In this document: piece by piece, positions 17,312 to 28,000 of the stretch | How the letters are laid out: each line of letters begins with the position of its first letter | Numbering within the stretch: the stretch's first letter is position 1 | DNA from: Negativibacillus massiliensis | Lineage (GTDB): Bacteria; Bacillota; Clostridia; Oscillospirales; Ruminococcaceae | Reading direction: 5' to 3' | Length of the DNA stretch: 64,000 bases | Assembly: GCF_900148495.1 (NCBI RefSeq) | Contig: NZ_FTRU01000008.1 | Location: forward strand, 1,426,001-1,490,000 | Translations under genes and position numbers: made by a program | The notes under the pieces: generated by a model | Databases searched by the model: none | What the model saw: the letters and a program-made list of their open reading frames with translations, nothing else | Told to the model about the DNA's origin: nothing

Positions 17312-17338
17312 GTAAAGAGAAAGCATTCTCTCTATAAT
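17310..17338 (+). promoter_or_regulatory. Promoter of the second HxlR gene
   Basis: TTGTAA (17310-17315), a 17-base spacer, TATAAT (17333-17338). The -35 overlaps the last two bases of the palindrome. Confidence 0.6.
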
Positions 17339-17375
17339 AAAATCAATATAAAACAAATTGGAAAGGAACTTTTAT

Positions 17376-17759
17376 ATGTATCAACCCAAATTGGAAAAAG
17401 ATATTCGGTGTCCGTTGGAATATGGACTGGAAATATTTGGTGGTAAATGGAATTCGCGCATTATCTGCGTTCTTGCCGAGAAGAAGTCCCTACGTTACAG
17501 TCAGCTTCGAATAGAGATGGTCAACATTTCTGATGCTGTTCTGGCATCCACATTAAAAATATTATTAAAAAATGATATTGTAAAACGCACCTCTTTTGAT
17601 GAAATTCCACCCCATGTGGAATATTCCCTGACGGAAAAAGGGTTATCCGTCGTTCCTATTTTACAAAGCATTTGCCGTTGGGCTGGTGCTTATCATCGAG
17701 AAGAAAATGAAAATACCCTAATGCAGTGTCAGAAATGCGATTATCGTTCCTTGCATTAA
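17376..17759 (+). CDS. HxlR-family winged-helix regulator
   Basis: A 127-residue HxlR-type regulator. Marks are CPLEYGLEIFGGKWNSRIICVLAE, SDAVLASTLKILLKNDIV and the wing PPHVEYSLTEKGLSV. The N-terminal cysteine just before the GGKW motif (about residue 12) sits where redox-sensing HxlR proteins such as YodB and HypR carry theirs, and the C-terminus adds CQKC. The ATG at 17376 follows GAAAGGA; a TTG at 17358 is in frame but less likely. The divergent flavin-fold/GNAT unit is its likely target. An electrophile or oxidant signal is an inference. Confidence 0.88.
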   Translation: MYQPKLEKDIRCPLEYGLEIFGGKWNSRIICVLAEKKSLRYSQLRIEMVNISDAVLASTLKILLKNDIVKRTSFDEIPPHVEYSLTEKGLSVVPILQSICRWAGAYHREENENTLMQCQKCDYRSLH

Positions 17760-17802
17760 CCGCTATCCTTGCAAAAAAGCATAGACTATCTTGCATGTAT
17801 TT

Positions 17803-18948
17803 TTATCCCCTAATTTGAGCTGCTTTCCACAATCTGATGACCTGCTCTGCGGTCAATGCCAAATTCTCTTTTGCAGTCTCTTTTTCCATCGCTTTTTCCA
17901 GTGTAATGCATTCTCTGACAATCGGAAAGAATGCATCTATCCCACAGGTATTGCCGTTTCCTGCTTCTTTTGTCACACTCCCCGCCAAGGCAACAACCGG
18001 CTTATGGTATTTCTTTGCCAGGTTTGCCACTCCAATCGGGACCTTCCCCATCAAGCTTTGTCCATCTAATCTTCCTTCTCCGGTGATGATAAGGTCACTG
18101 CTTTTAAAAAGTTCTTCTATATTAAGTTCATCCATTACGATCTGAATTCCCGGTTCCAATGTTGCACTTAAAAATGTTCTAAAAGCAAACCCCATACCAC
18201 CTGCCGCGCCTGAACCCGGTGCTGTTTCGTCTGCATCAGGGATTTTATTCTTTGCAAGGTTAGCATACTGTTTTAAAAATTGATCCATTTGCGCAATTTC
18301 CCGTTGATCTGCACCTTTTTGCGGCCCGTAAATGACACTGCATCCATTTTCCCCACACAGAGGATTGCTTACATCACAGGCTACACGAAATCTGCATTCT
18401 TTGAGTTTGGGCAATTGGTTTTGCAGCTGAATTTCTGAAAGAAATTCCAGCCCCTTTGCTCCCATGGGAATTTCGTTTCCCTGACCATCCAGAAACTCAA
18501 AACCCAAAGCCTCAAGCATTCCAACACCGCCGTCATTGGTGGCACTTCCGCCAATTCCAACAATAAAATTGCGGCAGCCAAGTTTGATTGCATCCGCAAT
18601 CATCTCACCCACACCTCGAGTTGTTGTGTTCATCGGATTTCTTTTGGACTCTGGAAGCAGAGGAAGTCCTGCTGCCTGTGCCATTTCAATCACTGCTGTC
18701 TGAGCATCTATCAACCCATACAGACAACTTATCGTTTCTCCCAGCGGCCCGCTTACCTGCAGGGTACGATAGCTCCCCTGTTTAGCCAGCACCAGTGCTT
18801 CCATTGTGCCCTCTCCGCCGTCAGCAATTGGCAGTACCTCGACCTGTGCATCCGGATCAGCCTTCAGGATTCCCTTTTTTACTGCATGTCCTGCTTCCAG
18901 AGAAGAAATACTTCCTTTAAAGGAATCCATCACTACTGCGATCTTCAC
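17803..18948 (-). CDS. glxK: Glycerate kinase (GarK/GlxK family)
   Basis: A 381-residue kinase that phosphorylates D-glycerate to 2- or 3-phosphoglycerate in the cytoplasm. Family marks are MDSFKGSISSLEAG at the start, PIADGGEGTMEAL near residue 40, GIGGSATNDGGVGML near residue 130, and TGEGRLDGQSLMGK near residue 285. The length is standard. It is a single gene; nothing adjacent points to a particular glycerate source. Confidence 0.93.
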   Translation of the reverse strand: MKIAVVMDSFKGSISSLEAGHAVKKGILKADPDAQVEVLPIADGGEGTMEALVLAKQGSYRTLQVSGPLGETISCLYGLIDAQTAVIEMAQAAGLPLLPESKRNPMNTTTRGVGEMIADAIKLGCRNFIVGIGGSATNDGGVGMLEALGFEFLDGQGNEIPMGAKGLEFLSEIQLQNQLPKLKECRFRVACDVSNPLCGENGCSVIYGPQKGADQREIAQMDQFLKQYANLAKNKIPDADETAPGSGAAGGMGFAFRTFLSATLEPGIQIVMDELNIEELFKSSDLIITGEGRLDGQSLMGKVPIGVANLAKKYHKPVVALAGSVTKEAGNGNTCGIDAFFPIVRECITLEKAMEKETAKENLALTAEQVIRLWKAAQIRG

Positions 18949-19035
18949 ACCGTTTCCCCCATTTCCTGATTAAAACTTTTTTATTGCACACTCTTTCTAT
19001 CAAACAATATATCATACCATTCTTTCCAATACAAG

Positions 19036-19073
19036 AAAGCCTCCATAGTCATTTCACATACTATGGAGGCTTT
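19036..19073 (-). terminator. Terminator of the peptide transporter operon
   Basis: A perfect 13-base stem (19061-19073 with 19036-19048) with a 12-base loop. It follows dppF on the minus strand. Confidence 0.8.
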
Positions 19074-19102
19074 TACTTTTGCTATCAAACAAATATCTTA
19101 TT

Positions 19103-20086
19103 TTAATCTGCAAACTTTTCTGCGTAGTGGCAAGCCACAAAATGATCGCTTTCCAGTTCACGCAGTTCTGGACGCTGTGTTTTGCATTGTTCGGTCGCAT
19201 AAGGACAACGCGGTGCAAAACGACAGCCTTGCGGCACATCCATCGGGCTTGGCAATTCTCCCTGCAGTTTGATACGCTTTCTTGTCTTTGCTGCACGTGG
19301 GTCTGCAATCGGGATTGCGGAAAGAAGTGCCTGTGTATATGGATGTAACGGACGATCATATAGATTGTCACTCTTTGCCACTTCTACCAGATTTCCCAGA
19401 TACATAACACCGATTCTGGTGCTGATGTAGCGTACCATCGACAGGTCGTGTGCAGCAAACAGGTAGGTCAAGCCCATTTCATGCTGCAAATCTTCCAACA
19501 TGTTAACCACCTGTGCCTGAATGGAAACGTCCAAGGCAGCAATCGGCTCATCACACATAACAAATTCCGGATTCACACTCAAAGCTCGAGCAATTCCAAT
19601 TCGCTGACGCTGGCCGCCGGAAAATTCATATGGAAATTTCAGCATATCATCCGGCTTCATGCCAACCTTATTAAGCAGATATTCAATTCGTTCCTTTCGC
19701 TCTCCTGCACCCATCCCAATTTGTGCAAGAGGCTCACTCAAAATTTCTTCCACATTCCAGAATGGATTCAGCGCAGAATACGGGTCCTGAAAGATAATCT
19801 GCATCTTGTTGCGGAATTCCTTCATTTCAGATGGTTTGGCATTGGTGATATCCTTTCCCTGATAGGAAAGTTTTCCGCCGGTTACATCATACATTCTGAT
19901 CAGTGTTCTGCCTAAGGTAGATTTTCCACAACCGGATTCTCCAACCAGACCAAATGTTTCCCCTTTCATAATATCCAGAGTAACACCATCCACTGCCTTC
20001 AGATACTTTGTTTTACCACCTAAAAATCCCTTGACCGGAAAGTATTTTTTCAGGTCTTGGGCCGATATCAATACTTGCTGGCTCAT
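19103..20086 (-). CDS. Peptide ABC importer ATPase, DppF/OppF-like
   Basis: A 327-residue ATPase, one of two that power a peptide importer. Walker A is GESGCGKSTLGR, the signature FSGGQRQR, and Walker B CDEPIAALDVS. The C-terminal oligopeptide extension has CRFAPRCPYATEQC, a cysteine cluster typical of this family. It shares one base with the stop of the preceding ATPase gene (TAATG). Specificity for di- or oligopeptides or nickel cannot be told from this subunit. Confidence 0.93.
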   Translation of the reverse strand: MSQQVLISAQDLKKYFPVKGFLGGKTKYLKAVDGVTLDIMKGETFGLVGESGCGKSTLGRTLIRMYDVTGGKLSYQGKDITNAKPSEMKEFRNKMQIIFQDPYSALNPFWNVEEILSEPLAQIGMGAGERKERIEYLLNKVGMKPDDMLKFPYEFSGGQRQRIGIARALSVNPEFVMCDEPIAALDVSIQAQVVNMLEDLQHEMGLTYLFAAHDLSMVRYISTRIGVMYLGNLVEVAKSDNLYDRPLHPYTQALLSAIPIADPRAAKTRKRIKLQGELPSPMDVPQGCRFAPRCPYATEQCKTQRPELRELESDHFVACHYAEKFAD

Positions 20087-21078
20087 TACCTTGTTTCCTC
20101 CCCTTCCTGTTCACACAAAAAGCACATTGCCCGATGTGTCTGGCTAAAGTTCTGATATTCAGGCATCTGTTCAAAGCATTTTGGCTGAGCAAATTCACAG
20201 CGTTCTGCAAACGGACAGCCTTTTGGAGGGTTAATCAAGGACGGCGGCAAACCTTCAATCGACTTTAACCGCTCTCCTTCTTTCAGATCAAGCGACGGGA
20301 TTGCACGGAGCAACGCTTTGGTATAAGGATGCTTTGGTTCATAGAAAATTTCATCTGTTGTTCCGCATTCCATAATCAGACCGCCGTACATGATCGCGAT
20401 CTTGGTGCAGACATTTGCTACAACGCCCATATCATGGGTAATCAAAACAATCGACGTATTGTACTGCTCCTCAAGTTCTTTCAGGAGATCCAGAATTTGT
20501 GCCTGAATCGTCACATCCAGCGCTGTAGTTGGCTCGTCTGCGATCAGAAGTTCTGGTTCACATGCCAACGCCATTGCAATCAGAACTCTCTGACGCATAC
20601 CACCAGAAAACTCGTGCGGATACTGATTCATTCTGGTTTCTGGCATTGGGATTCCAACACGTCGCAGCATCTCAATTGCTTTAGTTTTTGCTTCTGTCTT
20701 ACTGCAGCTGCTGTGACGCATGATTACTTCTTCCAGATGAGCTCCAATCTTCTTTAAAGGATTTAATGCGGTCATCGGGTCCTGGAAAATCATCGTCATC
20801 TCTTTGCCGCGCATTTTACGGTACTCTTCTTCGTTTAACGAAAGCAGGTCTTTATCCTGAAACCGCAGGACATCCGCACTCGTTTTTGCATTTTCCGGCA
20901 GGATTCCAAGAATTGCCTTCATGGTAACGCTCTTTCCGCTTCCGGATTCTCCAACCAGACCAACAATTTCTCCCTTATTTACCTCAAAGCTGACGCCACG
21001 GACTGCCTGAACTTCCTGACCACGGCTACTGAATACAGTTTTTAAATTTTCCACCTGCAAAATTGTACTATTATTCAC
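20086..21078 (-). CDS. Peptide ABC importer ATPase, DppD/OppD-like
   Basis: About 330 residues. Walker A is GESGSGKSVTMKA, the signature FSGGMRQR, and Walker B ADEPTTALDVT. The C-terminal peptide-transporter extension has CPFAERCEFAQPKC. I choose a GTG start at 21078, a few bases after AGGTG; an in-frame GTG at 21087 sits on that Shine-Dalgarno. It overlaps the end of the permease gene. It works as a heterodimer with the next ATPase. Confidence 0.92.
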   Translation of the reverse strand: MNNSTILQVENLKTVFSSRGQEVQAVRGVSFEVNKGEIVGLVGESGSGKSVTMKAILGILPENAKTSADVLRFQDKDLLSLNEEEYRKMRGKEMTMIFQDPMTALNPLKKIGAHLEEVIMRHSSCSKTEAKTKAIEMLRRVGIPMPETRMNQYPHEFSGGMRQRVLIAMALACEPELLIADEPTTALDVTIQAQILDLLKELEEQYNTSIVLITHDMGVVANVCTKIAIMYGGLIMECGTTDEIFYEPKHPYTKALLRAIPSLDLKEGERLKSIEGLPPSLINPPKGCPFAERCEFAQPKCFEQMPEYQNFSQTHRAMCFLCEQEGEETR

Positions 21079-21934
21079 TCTTCTCACCTGCCGTAATCTT
21101 TGGTTCTACAAATACACGCAGAACGTCTCCAAGTTTATTAAACGAATATACTGTCAAAATAATCAGGATGCCTGGCAAGATCGCCATATAAGGTGCTTTT
21201 TGCAGGTACTGCTGCGAACTTTGCAGCAGGCTTCCCCAGCTGGACATTGGCTGCTGAACACCCAATCCCAAAAAGCTCAGCGAACTTTCGGTCATAATTG
21301 CGCTTGCAATAATTGCTGTTGCTGCTGTAATGATGGTTGGGAACACTGCCGGAAGAACATGTTTTATCATAATGGAAAAAGGATTAACCCCAATAAATTT
21401 TGCGTACTGAACATACTCTCTTTCTTTGGATGAAAGCACTTCCGACCGCACCAGTCTTGCAATCTCCATCCAACTGAACAAACCAATTACAATAACGATG
21501 GAAAACAGTCCCTTTTTAAACAACAGTCCAACAACGGTTACCATGATAATCCACGGAATGGAGGAAAAAATGTCAACCAGTCGCATCAGGATATTGTCGA
21601 CCAAACCGCCAAAATAACCCGCTGTCATGCCAATGCTGACACCAAGGAAAATTGAAGTAAGCATTGCCAATACACCAACCAGCAGCGATACTCTGCCGCC
21701 ATACAGTACACGTGCAAGATAATCCCTGCCCATTTCATCGGTACCAAACCAATGTGCAGCAGAAGGGCCCTGAAGTTTATTGGTTACATCGATTGCATCC
21801 GGGTCCACATTGACAAACACGATAAAGATGCTGATTAAAATAATAACCAGCAGATACGTTGCCGCAAAAATTGCCTGTTTGTTGTGTCTGAGTTCATAGA
21901 GGACGTTTTCCAAACGTCTGTTTTTCTTCTTCAT
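21071..21934 (-). CDS. Peptide ABC importer permease, DppC/OppC-like
   Basis: A 287-residue inner-membrane permease. It has an N-terminal OppC-type helix (residues 18-40), then five core helices. The GTDEMGRDYLARVLYGGRVSL segment (positions about 67-87) is diagnostic, and the EAA loop that docks the ATPases reads around YVQYAKFIGVNPFSIMIKHVLP. The start has GGGAGG with good spacing, 15 bases after the other permease. Confidence 0.93.
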   Translation of the reverse strand: MKKKNRRLENVLYELRHNKQAIFAATYLLVIILISIFIVFVNVDPDAIDVTNKLQGPSAAHWFGTDEMGRDYLARVLYGGRVSLLVGVLAMLTSIFLGVSIGMTAGYFGGLVDNILMRLVDIFSSIPWIIMVTVVGLLFKKGLFSIVIVIGLFSWMEIARLVRSEVLSSKEREYVQYAKFIGVNPFSIMIKHVLPAVFPTIITAATAIIASAIMTESSLSFLGLGVQQPMSSWGSLLQSSQQYLQKAPYMAILPGILIILTVYSFNKLGDVLRVFVEPKITAGEKSE

Positions 21935-21949
21935 GGTTTGAGTCCTCCC

Positions 21950-22903
21950 TTATTTCATCGACTTGATTCGTGGGTCTGTCAGGCAGTATAAAATATCGGA
22001 TAACAGATTGCCCAGGATAACCAATGTACCGGATAAAACCAGAATGTTCATAACGATTGGATAATCCAAAGACTGGATTGCCTTAACAAAGTAAGGACCG
22101 ATTCCCGGCCAGGAGAAGATAGTTTCGGTAATAACAGCACCGGTTACCAGCATCGGCAACGCCATACCCAGCTTGGTAATCAGCGGGAGCAGTACGTTTT
22201 TGCTGACGTGCTTAAACAAAATCTCTGCTTTCTTAGCTCCGAATGCCTGCTGAACCAAAACATAGTCCTCTTTGAGCTGTCCAATGGTGGAACCACGAAC
22301 ATATCTTGTCAGGTCCGGCAAAAATCCGATGGTCAAAACGATATATGGCATAATAAAATGCTGGATAAAATCAGCAAAAGAATCTTCCATACCAATGGTG
22401 TGCATTCCCATCAACGGAAGCAGCTTCCATTTATAACCCAGCAAGTACATCAAAATCATTGCAAACCAGAAGGTTGGTGTTGCAATACCAATCGAGCAAA
22501 ATCCATCAATCAGTTTGTCCTGCCAACGATTTTTGTGGCTTCCTGCAACCAATCCCAGCACAATTGCCAGAAGAAATGCTGTAATGTAGGAAGGAAGAAC
22601 CAGAGAAATTGTGGCCGGAATCCGGATAATCAGGTCATATTTAATACTGGTGTGGGAAACCAGAGAATAACCCATATCCCCTTGCAGCAGATTCAGAAGC
22701 CATTTTCCGTACTGTACCACAACCGGATCATTCAGCCCGTATTCTTCTTTTCGATATTCAATTTCTTCCTGTGTCATATCCGGTGTAATAATGGAATCCA
22801 CCGCATCGTATGGAGCCAGATTAATTAAAGTAAAGCAGATCACCGTGATCACAAAGAGAAGCGGGATTGCCTGCAAAATCCGTTTCCCTATATACTTGAG
22901 CAT
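21950..22903 (-). CDS. Peptide ABC importer permease, DppB/OppB-like
   Basis: About 317 residues with six helices. The start MLKYIGKRILQAIPLLF is the classic DppB N-terminus and follows GGGAGG, so 22903 is preferred over an in-frame start at 22957 that lies in the terminator hairpin. The periplasmic-side motif YGLNDPVVVQYGKWLLNLLQGDMG and the EAA loop (YVLVQQAFGAKKAEILFKHVSKN) fit the family. Confidence 0.93.
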   Translation of the reverse strand: MLKYIGKRILQAIPLLFVITVICFTLINLAPYDAVDSIITPDMTQEEIEYRKEEYGLNDPVVVQYGKWLLNLLQGDMGYSLVSHTSIKYDLIIRIPATISLVLPSYITAFLLAIVLGLVAGSHKNRWQDKLIDGFCSIGIATPTFWFAMILMYLLGYKWKLLPLMGMHTIGMEDSFADFIQHFIMPYIVLTIGFLPDLTRYVRGSTIGQLKEDYVLVQQAFGAKKAEILFKHVSKNVLLPLITKLGMALPMLVTGAVITETIFSWPGIGPYFVKAIQSLDYPIVMNILVLSGTLVILGNLLSDILYCLTDPRIKSMK

Positions 22904-22929
22904 ATCTTTTCCTCCCAGATTTTGATCAT

Positions 22930-22971
22930 AAAAAAAGGATTGCTGTGACTGATGCACGGCAATCCCTTTTT
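22930..22971 (-). terminator. Intra-operon terminator or attenuator between binding protein and permeases
   Basis: A long imperfect hairpin (AAAAGGGATTGC arm near 22960-22971, complementary arm near 22931-22943) followed by a T-run on the minus strand. Such elements let the binding protein be made in excess over the membrane subunits. Confidence 0.65.
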
Positions 22972-22979
22972 ATCCAATA

Positions 22980-24602
22980 TTATTCCATCGTCAGCTTAGA
23001 CAGATCACTAAAGGTATAAATTGGAACCAGTTTTGCCTCGTCGATTCCACCTACATTCGATGTAGTAACCAGGGTTCTCAGGTTAGTTCCCAGAGGATAG
23101 AAGATTGCATCCTCCATAACTGCCTGCTGTGCCTGTGTATAAATTTCCTGGCGTTCGGTTTCATCCAGTGTAGCATTACCCTTTACAAACAATTCATTGA
23201 CTGTTGCATTGTCGTAATTCATCATGTTCATCATGCCTTCCTGATCCGATACAAACAGGGAAGCATAAGCATAAGGGTCAATACCCATAACATATCCGCC
23301 AATCATAATGTCGTATGGGCTGTTTTCTCTTTCCAGAACAACATCCATGAATGCTGCCTGCTCTACACCCTCGATCTGAGCATTGATTCCGATTTCCTTC
23401 AGCTCAGCCTGAATTGCCAGTGCCATTTTTTCTTCTGTTGCATTGGTTCTTACATAGGTAATGGTCAACTCTTTTGGACCGTTTGCAGTCAGCTCTTTTG
23501 CTTCTTCAATGTTCTGCTCATATTTTTCCAGATCTTCGGTGTAATACTTATTACCTTTTGGCAGGAAAGAATATCCCAGTACAAAGAATTCAGGATCTGT
23601 GTAAGCAGCGGTCATGATCTCTTCACGATCCAGCGCTTTCAGGATACCTTTACGGTAATTGATATCCTGCATATTTTCCGAAGCTGTGTTCAGACGGATG
23701 TAAGCAACACGGCCTTCGCTGTAGTTGTTGATGTTGTAATTTTCGTTATCTTCAAAAGGACCAATGGTGTCTGGAAGACCAATCCACGCATTGATATCGC
23801 CATTCTGGAGAGCCAGAGATGCAGTATCTGCTTTTTCAATGATCTTGAAGACAACATTCTCTGTTTTTGCCTCACCCAGAGCATAGTTTGGATTCTTGGT
23901 AAAATACAGATGCTGTCCAGCCTGGTATTCTTTCAAAGTATATGGTCCGCTGCAAACGATTTCATCCTGAAGCAGGTTGATGTCAAAAGTACCCTTGCTT
24001 TCAAAAACATGTTTTGGGAGAACAAAGTTTTCCGAAGTCAGCAGTTCCATTGCATTTGCACTTACTTCTGGGAGTGTAATAACAACAGTCAGATCGTCTG
24101 GATTTTCAAATGTAATCGGTGCTCCGTTTACATAGAAGGTCTGCATTGCCTCATTTTCAGCATTGTAGCTGTAAACAACATCCTCTGCTGTCAGTGGTTC
24201 GCCATCGCTCCATTTGAGGTTTTCCTTAATTTTAACAGTATAAACCAGACCATCTTCGGATGTTTCAATGCTGTCTGCAATAACATAATCAATGCTGCCA
24301 TCGGTGTTCATTCTTGCCAGAGGTGCAAAGAGCATGTTGTTTGTCATCAATCCATAACGGTCTGTGGAGGTAAATGGATTGAGTGTATTTCCGGTATCTG
24401 CTTCAATCGCAATTGTGAATGTATTGGAAGCTGTTGTTTTTTCACCCTCGCTGCTTTCTTCTGTTGCTGCAGTGGTGGTTTCTGTTCCGGATGCTGCTGC
24501 CTGCGATTTTGCAAGTTCTTCTGAATCCACATTACCGCAGCCGGTCATCATGGAAACAGCCATTGCACAGCACAACAGGATACTGAGCAGTCTCTTTTTC
24601 AT
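22980..24602 (-). CDS. Peptide-binding lipoprotein, DppA/OppA-like (SBP family 5)
   Basis: A 540-residue extracellular binding protein. The signal peptide ends in a lipobox with Cys22 (MMTGC), then an Ala/Thr/Ser/Glu linker to about residue 60, and then the family-5 fold (ADTGNTLNPFTSTDRYG, VKIKENLKWSDGEPLTAEDVVYS, LKALDREEI). It captures the ligand for the permease and ATPase genes downstream. It is first in the operon and has its own terminator-like hairpin after it. The ligand, peptide or otherwise, is not predictable. Confidence 0.93.
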   Translation of the reverse strand: MKKRLLSILLCCAMAVSMMTGCGNVDSEELAKSQAAASGTETTTAATEESSEGEKTTASNTFTIAIEADTGNTLNPFTSTDRYGLMTNNMLFAPLARMNTDGSIDYVIADSIETSEDGLVYTVKIKENLKWSDGEPLTAEDVVYSYNAENEAMQTFYVNGAPITFENPDDLTVVITLPEVSANAMELLTSENFVLPKHVFESKGTFDINLLQDEIVCSGPYTLKEYQAGQHLYFTKNPNYALGEAKTENVVFKIIEKADTASLALQNGDINAWIGLPDTIGPFEDNENYNINNYSEGRVAYIRLNTASENMQDINYRKGILKALDREEIMTAAYTDPEFFVLGYSFLPKGNKYYTEDLEKYEQNIEEAKELTANGPKELTITYVRTNATEEKMALAIQAELKEIGINAQIEGVEQAAFMDVVLERENSPYDIMIGGYVMGIDPYAYASLFVSDQEGMMNMMNYDNATVNELFVKGNATLDETERQEIYTQAQQAVMEDAIFYPLGTNLRTLVTTSNVGGIDEAKLVPIYTFSDLSKLTME

Positions 24603-24677
24603 AAATAGATCCCCCTAAAAATTTAAGCATAACAACCCCTGATAACCTCTGGCCAATGAGGAAACTGGGCAACTTGA

Positions 24678-24689
24678 TTCCTGCAGGAA
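24678..24689. promoter_or_regulatory. 12-base palindrome in the peptide operon leader
   Basis: TTCCTGCAGGAA, perfectly self-complementary, lies about 20 bases downstream of the -10 element. It could be an operator; no known regulator consensus is recognised. Confidence 0.3.
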
Positions 24690-24707
24690 ATTTCCACTTA
24701 CTGTAAC

Positions 24708-24736
24708 AATATAACTAAAATTATTTTTAAAATCAA
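24708..24736 (-). promoter_or_regulatory. Promoter of the peptide transporter operon
   Basis: TTGATT (24731-24736), 17 bases, TATATT (24708-24713) on the minus strand, giving a leader of about 100 bases. The rest of the 24603-24963 gap is AT-rich with no gene seen. Confidence 0.6.
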
Positions 24737-24963
24737 TAAATATAAAAATTATCAATTAATGCCAAATTTCGATAGGATTTATCTATATGTTATATTTTTC
24801 TGTTTTAAAATGTACTATATCTACAAAGTATTACAGGTTTTCTTTCATTTTATTGCTAAAAATAGAAAATATACATTTTTTTACAAGAATTCCGTCATTG
24901 TTATTTTTACAACAATTTAAACAAACTTCACGCATTTTTCAGAATGTTTTTTTGATTATGCAT

Positions 24964-24999
24964 AAAAAAACAGACAGGATATTTCCTGCCTGTTTTTTT
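24964..24999 (-). terminator. Terminator of the ABC/FtsX unit
   Basis: A hairpin with A7/T7 flanks and one internal G-U pair on the minus strand, directly after the FtsX-like gene. Confidence 0.85.
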
Positions 25000-25001
25000 C
25001 A

Positions 25002-28000
25002 TTATTCAATCGATTTGAGCGACTCTGCCATGTTGATTTTTTCGAGTTTTCCAAACATGACAAGGTTTACAATACATGCAAAGACAAAGGTCAGTGCAAT
25101 ACTGTAAAGATAGCTCTGTGGTCGAATCACCTGTGCAAAACTTACCATATCAATATTGATCTGTTCCATAACAAACCAGTGCAGCCACTTACCCAGCAAA
25201 AGGCCTGCTCCTCCTCCGATTGCTGTCAGGAATATATTCTCCCTGAATACATAAGATGCCGTTTCAGTCGGATAAAATCCCAGCACCTTGATGGTTGCAA
25301 TCTCACGGATACGCTCGGTAATGTTGATATTTGTCAGGTTGTAAAGAACGATAAATGCCAAAGAACCTGCACAGATAATAATTAGCAGCACGATATAGTC
25401 AAGGCTTGACATCATACTGTTAAATTTATCCAGAGTGTCTGCATTGACGGTAACGCTGCTGACTGCGTCAAAGTTCATCAGACGAGCGAGCAGTACATGT
25501 TCATCCGCTACTCCCTGAGTATTGATATAGATGCTGCGGTATTCTACCTCTTCCCCTGTCTGAGCTTCCCAGCTTTCTGCTGTCAGATACAGATAGTTGT
25601 AAACAAAGTTTTCACTCAAACCGGTTACCCGCAGGGATAATTCGTGTCCGTCTTCATCGCTCAGCGAAATTACATCGTTGATTTCAATTCCATTTCGACG
25701 GGCAAATTCACGATTGAGTACCGCCTGACCTTCCTCTGGATATGCAATTGGTGTGCCATCTTCTGTATGAAGGTTCCAATAATCAGAAATCTGAGAGACA
25801 TTCTCCGGCATGACCAAAGTGATGGATTTTGTCGTTCCATCTTCCAGCTGAACATCCATCGAACGTTCTGCCGCCCGGGTATATCCTTGGGTTTCTTCCC
25901 GCAGATAGTCTTCCACTTCTTCCCACTCACTTTGCGTGTAGTCTTCATTCATCAAAACGCTCATACCATAGGTCTGGATTTCACCAAACTGTTGTCCCGC
26001 TACATCAGCAATTGAGTCCTTGACACCAAATCCTGTTACCAGCAATGCTGTACAACCACTGATACCAACGACCATCATAAAGAAACGCTTTTTGTAGCGA
26101 AGGACATTTCGGATCGAAACCTTTACTAGGAAAGATAGCTGATTCCACAAAATCGGAATGTATTCCAGAAGGATTCGTTTTCCTGCCTTTGGTGCTTTTG
26201 GACGCATCAGCTGTGCCGGAACACTTGCCAGCTCATATCGACAGCTGAAATAGGTGGTACCCATGGAACAAAGCATCGATGCCGCCATCGAAATCAGTGC
26301 AAGTTTTTTGTCAAATACAAACAGGATATCTCCCATTGTGTACATAATCGCATAGGACTGCCAGATAACAAATGGGAAAATAATGGAGCCGCCAAAAAAT
26401 CCGAGCAGACATCCCAGTCCTGCAGCACTTCCGGAATAAAAGAGGTATTTTCCCATGATGACCCCTTCGCTGTAACCCAGCGCTTTGAGTACACCAATTT
26501 GGGTTCGCTGTTCCTCTACCATTCGGTTCATGGTCGTGATGCAGACCAGAGCCGCTACCAGGAAAAAGAAGATTGGGAAAACATTTGCAATACCGTTTAC
26601 AATCGCGGAGTCGTTATCAAAACTTGCATAACCAATATTGGTGTTGCGATCCAGAACATAAACATCCGGCTCTTCCATCTCATCCAGGTCATCCTGTGCA
26701 TCATCCAATTCTTCCTGCGCATCCTCTGTACTGGTATTAAGATCGGCAATACCCTGCTGATATTCCTGATATCCTGCATCATACTCCCGCTGCGCCTGAT
26801 CTACCTGCATACTGGAATCGGTCAGCTGTGCCTGCTGATCGTTTAATTCCTGCCTGCTCTGTTCAATCTGTGCCAGACCAGCTTCAATCTCATTTAGTCC
26901 CGATTCAATCTCCAGAAGGCTGGCTTTTAGTTCCTGCTCCTGCGCTAAGACCTGTGCATAAGAAGAAGCATCATACTGTGCCTGGTTTTTTAAAGCTGCA
27001 ACCTGATCCAGTCCAGAAAGCACTTCCTGCTTCTTTAAAATCAGATCTGTTTTTTGGGAAAGAAGATCCTGTTCCTGAAGATTGAGCTGGTTTCTTCCGT
27101 TATCCAGTTCGATTTGTCCGCTTTGAATCTGGGCTCTGCTGCTTTGAATCTCCGTTTTTGCACTGTCAAGCTCTGTTTTGGAGTCGTACAGCTGACCTTC
27201 TCCCTGTCTTACCTCTTCTGCAAGCTGTTCCTTAGCATTTACCAGCTGCTGTTCTCCTTCTGATTTGAGCCGGTCATATCGCTCATCCGCTTTCTGCTGT
27301 GCAAACTCTTCCAGCCAATCCTCCATCGAGTCAATAGCATCATCATATTCATCCGTATAAATCTGAGCATCTCCTGTATTGATCCGGACAAAGATCTCCG
27401 TATCATAGTCACAGTCAAATGCCTCACGCTCAATCAGCATGAATCCCTGGATAGTACCATTTCCAAGCGAAGTAGTTCCTCGCTCATAGTTTGCATAGTA
27501 TGGAGAGTTGACCGTTCCAACAATCCGGAAGCTTTTCTGCTCAAACATCTCATCGGTATCTTCATCATTTTCTTCCGATAAGGTCAGAATGGTGCCAATC
27601 GACTCTTCCCCAAAAGCCTGCGCATCCACGACACATTCCGTCGGCGACTGCGGCATTCTGCCATGAACCAGTACCGGCGTATTCTGATTATCCAGCAAAC
27701 TGTGTACCTTCAGAACGTTCTGCGATCCCTGTTCATCCATAATAAGGGCATCGGTAGAGATTGCCCCCTGTGCGTCCAAAATCCGTTCTCCTCTGGAAAG
27801 TTCCCTTGCTGCATCCGTATCAAAACCGATGGTGGACAACAGGCGCACATCATAAAAATTGGTATCATCAAAATATTGCTGGGCACTTTTTACCATTGCA
27901 CTTCGGGTAACTTTCAGTCCCGAAAACAAACCGACACCCAGCGCGACAATTGCCAAAATCGCAATATAACGGCCCAAACTTTGCCGTATCTCGCGCAGGG

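Noticed and set aside
27239-27433. Short Met/Arg-rich minus-strand frame inside the FtsX gene region.
   Set aside because: Out-of-frame shadow of the coiled-coil insert with no start signal.
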